Origin: Lantana camara
Taxonomy: Eukaryota; Streptophyta; Magnoliopsida; Lamiales; Verbenaceae
Assembly: GCA_037501455.1 (NCBI GenBank)
Contig: CM074864.1
Coordinates: forward strand, 58,471,001-58,535,000
Direction: 5' to 3'
Length of the DNA stretch: 64,000 bases
The position numbers and the translations under genes were made by a program. This document shows, piece after piece, positions 57,177 through 64,000 of this stretch (position 1 is the first letter of the stretch; each line of letters starts with the position of its first letter). A model generated the notes under the pieces. That model ran no database searches. It saw only the letters and a list, made by a program, of their open reading frames with translations, and was not told where the DNA came from.

Positions 57177-58187
57177 AGGGCTCGTTTACTTTTCATGTAG
57201 TGATAATGCATGTAAGGATATCAAATGTTTGTGATAGTAGACATACTCATATTTACTAATCATGTCAATATAAGTCATCAATTCATCTTTACCTTTAATC
57301 TATTGTTTACTTTTATGGGTAGTTAACGCATGATAGAATTAAATTACTTATTTACCCTCAATTTATTTTAATTGTTTTTTATTCTTAACTTTTACAAAAA
57401 TATAATTTTGTAGTCACAAAATAGAGATCTCCCTTTTAATTTTGATTTGAGAATTCTTTGCACCGTCTCAAATATTTTAATATCATAATCTCTTTGCAGC
57501 TTGATTAAATTCTTAAAAAATGCATTATATTAAGTGAGAGGGTGTAAAGTGAAAAAAAATAAAAAATTAGGAGACGGTATTATTTTTTATTTTTTTTTTG
57601 GAGGAGTTTCGTCTCAATTTTTAAAATTATTTTGTGGTTCATCATGTTTTAACTTTTTAATAATTCACGTTCCTATTTAAAATTTTCTATAATTATAAAA
57701 TAAAAATAAAAGAACTTGATCAATTTGGAGAGAAGAAAATAAAATCTTTTACAAAATAAAAATAAAATCTTTTGTAAAATCTTGAGAAGAAAATAAAATC
57801 TTGAGAAGAAAATAGATGAAAATAAAATCTATTATAAAATCTTGAGATGAAAATAGATTCAAATACAATCTTTTGTAAAATCTTGAGAAGGAAAATAGAT
57901 GAAAGAGAAATTTCTCCAAAAAAATCTTTCAAAACGTGGGAGGAAAAATAGATATAAGTGACAATTCTTTTGTAAATTCTGTGAAAAGATTGATATATTG
58001 GTAATTTTGTGTAGCATATCATAATTCTCGTGATCTATCACATGCCTTTTTGGCGTGTGATCTATATCTCAATAAAACATGCAAATCTCATAGGCCAGAG
58101 TCTATCCTACAGGCTTTCACTGTAAATACACATAGATATCGGTTATATATCACAAATATTTATTATCTGTAAAAGTAAACACGCTCT
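57177..58187. mobile_element. Putative non-autonomous DNA transposon with short TIRs (right copy)
   Basis: Counterpart of 3061-4070, with the same ends and the same internal tandem motif. Confidence 0.45.
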
Positions 58188-58273
58188 AAATAAAATGAGA
58201 AATCATACATTAAACCCAAATCATAGATCCAAATTCGACCGTTGCAAAATTTTTTTAAAAAACAAAACAAATC

Positions 58274-58283
58274 GACCGTTGGA
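58274..58283 (-). promoter_or_regulatory. MSA-like element, right copy
   Basis: TCCAACGGTC on the minus strand, 71 bp before the ATG at 58355. Confidence 0.4.
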
Positions 58284-58354
58284 TACGAAAACCTCTCATC
58301 TTCACTTTTTCCCTTAACCTCTCCCCCTCTCTGCAATTCCTCTCTCTCTCAACA

Positions 58355-58933
58355 ATGGAGTCAAAGTCTCTCCACCCTCTCCACCAAATCGCCCAAACCC
58401 CAACCCACAAGCTCCTCCTCAAGCAATGGATCAAAGAGGAAGAGCTCATCCTCAACCGCATCTCCCTCAAAGAATCACAACTCGATTCAACGCGCAAGGA
58501 AATCACCCACCTCTACTGCCTCTTCTTCCTCTTCCACTCCACCGCCCTCATCCTCCTCTTCAGCGCCGCCTCCTCCGCAGGCACCCCACACCTCTGCCGC
58601 AAATCGTGGATCCCGTCTCTCTGCTCTCTCTTCTTCTCCCTCGGATTCATATGGGCCATCCGATACAAGACCGACAGCGAGGGCCAATTGGAGAAGATGC
58701 TGGAGAGAGAGAAAGAGGATTCGTCTTTGCTGGCAAAATGCGTCGAAGAGTTGAAGAGAAAGGGGGTTGAGTTTGATCTGTTGAAGGAAGTCGATGCTCT
58801 GAGGAGGGCCAAGAGTTTGCGGGTCGATTCCAAGCCCGTGAGGAAATGGTCGGCCCGGGATTTCGGTACCATGTTTTTCCTTGCTCTGTCCTGTTTGGTG
58901 TTGGGTCTCACGAGGTTCATATTGTGCAGTTAG
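58355..58933 (+). CDS. Uncharacterised 192-aa three-pass membrane protein, right copy
   Basis: Encodes exactly the same protein as 4238-4816, with three hydrophobic segments, a central coiled-coil-like helix and a C-terminal membrane anchor. The 5' leader differs at one site (TTTTTTAAAA for TTTTTTCAAA). Function unknown. Confidence 0.8.
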   Translation: MESKSLHPLHQIAQTPTHKLLLKQWIKEEELILNRISLKESQLDSTRKEITHLYCLFFLFHSTALILLFSAASSAGTPHLCRKSWIPSLCSLFFSLGFIWAIRYKTDSEGQLEKMLEREKEDSSLLAKCVEELKRKGVEFDLLKEVDALRRAKSLRVDSKPVRKWSARDFGTMFFLALSCLVLGLTRFILCS

Positions 58934-59421
58934 ATTTCTTCATTTCTGATTGAATTGATTACATTGTTTGGATTCTTGGATTATGTGGGAGGATGCAGAA
59001 CTGTCTGTTCTGCCTTCCTGGGGAAGATATGATGGAAATTAGTTGAAATAACTCAACCTTTTGTTGTATAATTTAGTGTTTAACGAAATTATGTTTTGAG
59101 TTTCCTATTGCTTCTTGATTATATGGTTTTGAAGTGCTTGTTCTTGAATTTGGTTAAATTTACCATTTATGATTCATGAATTTTTATGACCCTATATAAG
59201 GTGGGAAAATGGATAAATAAAAGACATATTTAGTGAAAAGAATAAACTTTTGGTACATATCCTCAAAAGACACTACCAAACTATAGTTCTTTATCCCCAA
59301 AACCAAACTAAAACCGTAGCCCATAAATCACACATTATACATACACAACCACTCACTATACAAAGTTTCTTCCTCATAAACACCAAAAAGAAAGAAAGAA
59401 ATAGAAAGAATCAAGATTCCA
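58934..59421. other. Spacer between convergent genes, right block
   Basis: 3' flanks of the membrane-protein and kinase genes; identical in layout to 4817-5304. Confidence 0.6.
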
Positions 59422-62400
59422 TCATCTACCCTCGCCGATTATCTCGTGAAGCATTGGTTTAGCTGGATTTACGGGTGAATAATCTGATGGTGAATTATAC
59501 GAATCCGGAGTCTTGGTGGTCATCGTTCTTGAATTGTTGCTGCTAATATCGGGGTTTGATGTTGAACGGTCAGTATTTGTCATAAAAGTGGTTGCATCGT
59601 TGAACTTCCAGTCGGTCAGATAGCCTGGTCTTGTAGTGACGGAAGGCATGGCCACGACACGAGACATTGTCGGCCGTAAGTTGGGGGATGCCTGCGTGCA
59701 TAAAAGAGCTACACCGATGATCCTTTTCACTTCATCTGCATCGTATTGTTGCAGAGTGGGGTCCACCAACTCGAGTTCCTTGCCATTCTCATGAAGATTC
59801 CATGCCTGAAATAACATGTTAGGGACTTGTTTTGGATGAGAATTTCTAATCCAAACCTGGTTAGGGGTGAACCCCCAAATAACATATATGAAAACTCAGG
59901 TTGGTTAAGACCTTTATTTGGTCACATGTTAGCCTAATGTTTGAATCTATTGATAAAAGCAGTACCCATTCAAGAAGATAGATCATGTCATCTTCCAATG
60001 TCGTGTCGGAGTTTGGACGGCCACTGATGATCTCCATAGCTACCACTCCGAAACTGAATATATCAGCCTTCTCTGTGAGATGTCCGCGCATAGCATATTC
60101 CGGCGCCAGATACCCACTACATAAATCAACCAAAAAATAAGAAAATAACTAAAAACGGAGGCAATTTGTTTATAAGTGGGAAATTCTAGCCTGAAAACTG
60201 GTTCGGTCAAACCAGTTCAATGCAAATTTTAGAGACAGTAACCATTCAAATAGCATATGTAATACACTTGTCATATGTTTAGTTGGTTTTAACAACGGTT
60301 CTGAACTAGAATTTTCCATAACACACTCGTTCTGGCTATTCAAATTCGAATTTGAAATTTGAGAGTTTTGAATCTTACATTGTGCCTGCAACTCGGGTGC
60401 TTATATGAGTCTTCTTGTCATCATACAACTTCGCCAATCCAAAATCTGATATTTTAGGGGTGAGATCAGAATCCAGCAGAATATTGCTGGCTTTCACATC
60501 TCTATGAACAATCCGAAGTCGAGATTCCTCGTGGAGATAAGCAAGCCCCCTAGCCACTCCCAAGCATATGTCGAAACGTGTTGGCCAGTCAAGATATAAA
60601 CTACTGTTGCCTGTTTCATTGGAAGTGTATCAACAAAAGCTTCTTTTTTGCATAACAAGTATAAAAAGAAAGCAAAAGTGTGAATTAAATTTACCAGTTC
60701 CAAATAATAGTTGATCAAGACTCTTGTTTTCAAGATACTCATAAACGAGCAACCGTTTGTCTCCCTCGATGCAGCAACCATATAGTTTCACAAGATTACG
60801 GTGTTGAACAGCAGAGATAGTAGGAATCTCTGCAATAAACTGAGACTTTCCTTGATGTGATGCCACCGATAATTGCTTAACAGCAATTATTTGTCCATCT
60901 CCAAGTACTCCCTGTTTGTCAATAAAGTGTGTCATATTATCAACACAACTAAAAAAGCTCTAAATCTGACTTATAGCTCGATCATTTGTTAATGTTCGAA
61001 TTTAAAGTGCAATTATACCTTGTAAACAGGTCCAAATCCTCCCTCTCCAAGCTTATTACCAGGATTGAAATAATCTGTTGCAACTTTAAGCTCAGCATAA
61101 CCGAATGTGTGAGGCCGTGTATCAATCCCCAGTAACTCTGCGAAAATTCATAATGAATGTTGAAAGATAATTAATCTTGTTTATAATATAATATTTCTTC
61201 TTCTTACCTTCATCCTTCAAATTTCTCTGCCTTTTTCTCGTCCTCAATACATAAAACAATGCACCAAGAGAAACCAATGCTACAACTGCGACTCCGACAA
61301 CAATCCCGACTATCAGACCAGTTCGGTTGTCATTCTTTGGAACGGTAGGCTCGAAATCTGTAGGAAAAAATATTGTCCAAAAATCATCATTGGATTAAAA
61401 AATCAAAATAAAAATAAAAACAGGAAACACATCTGATCTTCTTCTTCGTTTTCATTTATCTTTTCTTTTCCTCTTAATTGTATACATACTTGGAGTTGCA
61501 CGTACAGCTGAAATTGAAGGTCCATATACAGATTGAGCTGGTACACAGCAAGTTCCTTTTCCAGCCCAAAAGAGATGAATTTCGAGATAATTTTCGGACA
61601 CCAGAACAGTGAAGTCTCTCACTACAGCAGTTAACGAGGCCCCACCTGCCGCTCTCCGTATGTCAAAATCTTTTACCACCAGATTCCCCTGAAGCACATA
61701 AAAGTTAGTTATTATACTTTTCAGAGTTAATTTACTCACCCCCATGTTATAGCTAATTAGACAAGAAAATACCATTTTAACTTACACTTGGGGTTTGGTG
61801 TGATTAACTCTTTCAAAATACGGATACTTACACCGGCATACGCTGAGGTTTGGTCTAATTATATGAACATTCTTTGGGTTGAGAAGTTGCAAATTCCTGT
61901 GGCTTATTCTAAGATTCGGCCTAAAATATGCTATTACAATCATAAACTTAAAGTCAATATTGATCACTTAGTGTTAAAGGGAAAATAGATTATTCATAAA
62001 AAAAATTAGAGATCAAATCATCATAATTTCATTATTCTTTGGCGGGGGAAGTTTGTGTAATTAGTTCAAACCTTAGGGTTTGCCCGAGTAATTATCCCTT
62101 TAAAAAAGAGTATGAACAAAAGGGAAATACTTAAACAAGGTTCTACATCAAGAAATACCTGGACAAGTATATCGAAAACATGCCTTCCAAGACTCCGCCA
62201 ACTCCTAGAATTCCTAGAACCCTCTATTGCTGACTCTGCAAACTGGAGTCTAACAGTGTAATTACCATTTTCGAGGCCTAAGCCATAGTATCTTAATGAT
62301 CCAGCTGAAATGCGAGCGGTTTGGTACAACTCCGAGTCCAAAGTATTTGTGAACTGTGAAGGAGAGGTGGTTCGATATTGTGGATTATTATTGCTATCAG

Positions 62401-64000
62401 GGAGACCTGCATTGCTAACTGCCCATCTGCTTGTACCAGTCATGAAATGTGATGCTGGACCAACAGGCCTGTTGTCCAGTTCATAAAAGGTTCCATCGGT
62501 AGACGTAATTTGTGGGCCCCCACAGTTAATTGCAAAGGTATAGTCTGCTTCCATCATTTAGGAGGAAAAAGAAAAGATCAACTGTCTAAAATATTTTTTT
62601 GGGGTAATACATAAGCATAGATCAATTCCCTAAGGTTTGAGAAATTACAAAAACTTCCCTTACAATTTTGTGATTTCTCAAACCTCGGGGGAGGTTTATG
62701 TAATTACAGTAAACCTCAAGTTATGTAAGTATCCCTATTTTATTTTAATCTGAACCGTTAAATTTGCAAATGTTGAAGTACAAACTAATTAAAATTTTAT
62801 GGTATCAAATTCGACACAAGTAAAATGAATGTAGCCAAAATTGAATATTCATGATTGACTTACAATCAGGCGACCCCCGGTTGCAAGGGAAATTCCTCTG
62901 AAGACAATTCAATCCAGATGGTAAATTGCTAAAAAGGAGGGAAAAAACATAGTTATGACAAGCTTTAATGGGATGCTAATTCAATGGAAATCTAAATTGA
63001 ATTCAGACTCGTAACTTACTCGCTGTCGGGATCGGAAGAAATATCTTGGTCGGTGAAGTTGTTGGCGACTAAATTACTGCACCCAAAGAACATGTTATCA
63101 CTTGTCAGTGTGAGCTAGAGCAGTTTCAAAAATGTCAGAAAAGGGCTATACGACGTGATATATTCAAATTAAAAGCAAGATCATACACTTGTAAGTCCTG
63201 CTCACGGAGCCAAGACGGAAACCTTCCTGATAACTCATTGTATGATAGATCTCTGCAGGTAAAATTAGCATGTTAGGAATGTATGGAAAAATCAAATTTT
63301 GTTTTAGATGTTATAGAACTTTGTATTAATGTACTAATTTCAATTGGTCAAATTTTATTCACTATTGAAAAGCATGTACTCACATATTTCTAAGTGTTTG
63401 ATTCTTTACGGGCGGCATTTCACCAGTTAATCTGTTATTACCAAGAAACCTGAAGATTGAGAGAGGCAATATAAGTATTTTTGAAACTGTATCAAATGAC
63501 CACCTCTTCGAAAAGCTCAAATTTATTGGAGAGGAGAATCATTAAATATTTAAATATCTCGACAGACTGATTTTAAATGATAAAAAAGTAGTTCAGAACT
63601 AATTACAAATTTATAAGGGAACTGCTATTGAAAAGTGAGGCCGGAATCTGTCCCGTCAGATTATTGAAACTCAAATCCCTGAAACAGAATTAATCATAAA
63701 GTGAATTATATGGTCTAAATATAATTTGAAAATCACATTTTCATTGGGACAATTACTTACAGCAGTACCAAACTTTGAAGTTGACCAAAAAACGAAGGTA
63801 TCGAGCCAGAAATATTATTATTCCGCAAAACTCTGTGACGTAATACGAGTGATGATGCTTAGAATTCACCAACCAAAACTTTAGGAAATGTCTTGAATCA
63901 AGTAATTTGCAAATCTGTGTCCTTACAGGGTAGATATAGATGTCATATTTCTGAGGAAGTTCAGTGACGAGCTCCCATTAGATAGTTCACTAATTCTCCT
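59422..64000 (-). CDS. LRR-malectin receptor-like kinase, right copy, 5' part outside the window
   Basis: Fifteen 3' exons, each offset 54117 from the left gene: 63998-63927, 63832-63761, 63678-63607, 63449-63384, 63252-63187, 63076-63020, 62928-62864, 62544-62159, 61688-61490, 61357-61208, 61137-61019, 60911-60695, 60610-60379, 60116-59966, 59805-59422. They cover the later LRRs, malectin domain, membrane span and full kinase ([17 protein letters not shown]). The frame is open throughout. Like the left copy it lacks LSGDIEV. Unlike it, it has Asp in LLDSD and a different set of residues in the Ser/Thr-rich tail. The exon corresponding to the frameshifted 10074-10008 lies just past the window end, so its state is unknown. 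Confidence 0.9.
61822..62098. mobile_element. MITE in a kinase intron, right copy
   Basis: Counterpart of 7705-7981, present before the block duplicated. Confidence 0.55.
62602..62735. mobile_element. Short MITE in a kinase intron, right copy
   Basis: Counterpart of 8485-8618. Confidence 0.5.

Larger units (their letters stand above)
54176..64000. repeat. Right copy of the near-identical direct duplication
   Basis: Matches 1-9883 in order and orientation. The homologous DNA continues past both the window start and window end. Confidence 0.95.

Overview
This is nuclear DNA of a flowering plant, most likely a eudicot. The evidence is a 24-exon leucine-rich-repeat receptor kinase with plant-type introns, a PMEI-like secreted protein, plant Copia and Gypsy retrotransposons primed by initiator tRNA-Met (TGGTATCAGAGC), and plant hAT, Helitron and MITE elements. 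I saw no rRNA, tRNA, CRISPR or prokaryotic feature. The species cannot be named from the sequence.

Layout. Two almost identical direct copies of a block of at least 9.8 kb lie at the two ends (1-9883 and 54176-64000, offset 54.12-54.18 kb). Each block holds, in order, a PMEI-like gene (- strand), a 192-aa three-pass membrane protein of unknown function (+ strand) and an LRR-malectin receptor kinase of the LRR VIII-2 type (- strand). The left block shows the whole kinase gene (5305-13365, 24 exons). One of its LRR exons is 67 nt instead of 72, which shifts the frame. The right block is cut by the window end. A third kinase copy, reduced to its last three exons (14249-15440), lies just upstream of the first gene on the same strand, so the locus is a head-to-tail receptor-kinase array.

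The middle (about 15.5-53.9 kb) is almost all mobile DNA. A large non-autonomous Gypsy-like element (15467-23582, - strand, LARD-like, 3.77-kb LTR) has a truncated 3' LTR fused to the third kinase fragment. Next comes a three-deep nest. An old Copia element (23591-48085, - strand, 186-bp LTRs) is split by a younger Copia (25460-44949, + strand, 1.9-kb LTRs, target duplication GCTGC). That one is split by a still younger Gypsy (33050-42410, + strand, 2.56-kb LTRs, target duplication CTGGA). LTR-to-LTR divergence, counted by eye, falls in the nesting order (about 2%, 0.8%, 0.3%). To the right are a hAT relic with a perfect 8-bp target duplication (48372-49386) and a 4.3-kb AT-rich Helitron-like element (49560-53855) that carries a Mutator-like foldback MITE. 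The Helitron ends 131 bp past the PMEI stop codon.

Main points for a second look. (1) The 54-kb-spaced duplication is either a very recent tandem duplication or two haplotypes joined in assembly. (2) A dense patch of differences in the last kinase exon, partly shared with the third copy, suggests gene conversion. (3) A 5-nt frameshift sits in a symmetric LRR exon whose skipping would restore frame. (4) Arrays of short GC-rich dyads of unrelated sequence occur in the LTRs or leaders of all three larger retroelements (LARD, Copia-2, Gypsy), including six CACGTG cores within 68 bp upstream of a TATA box.
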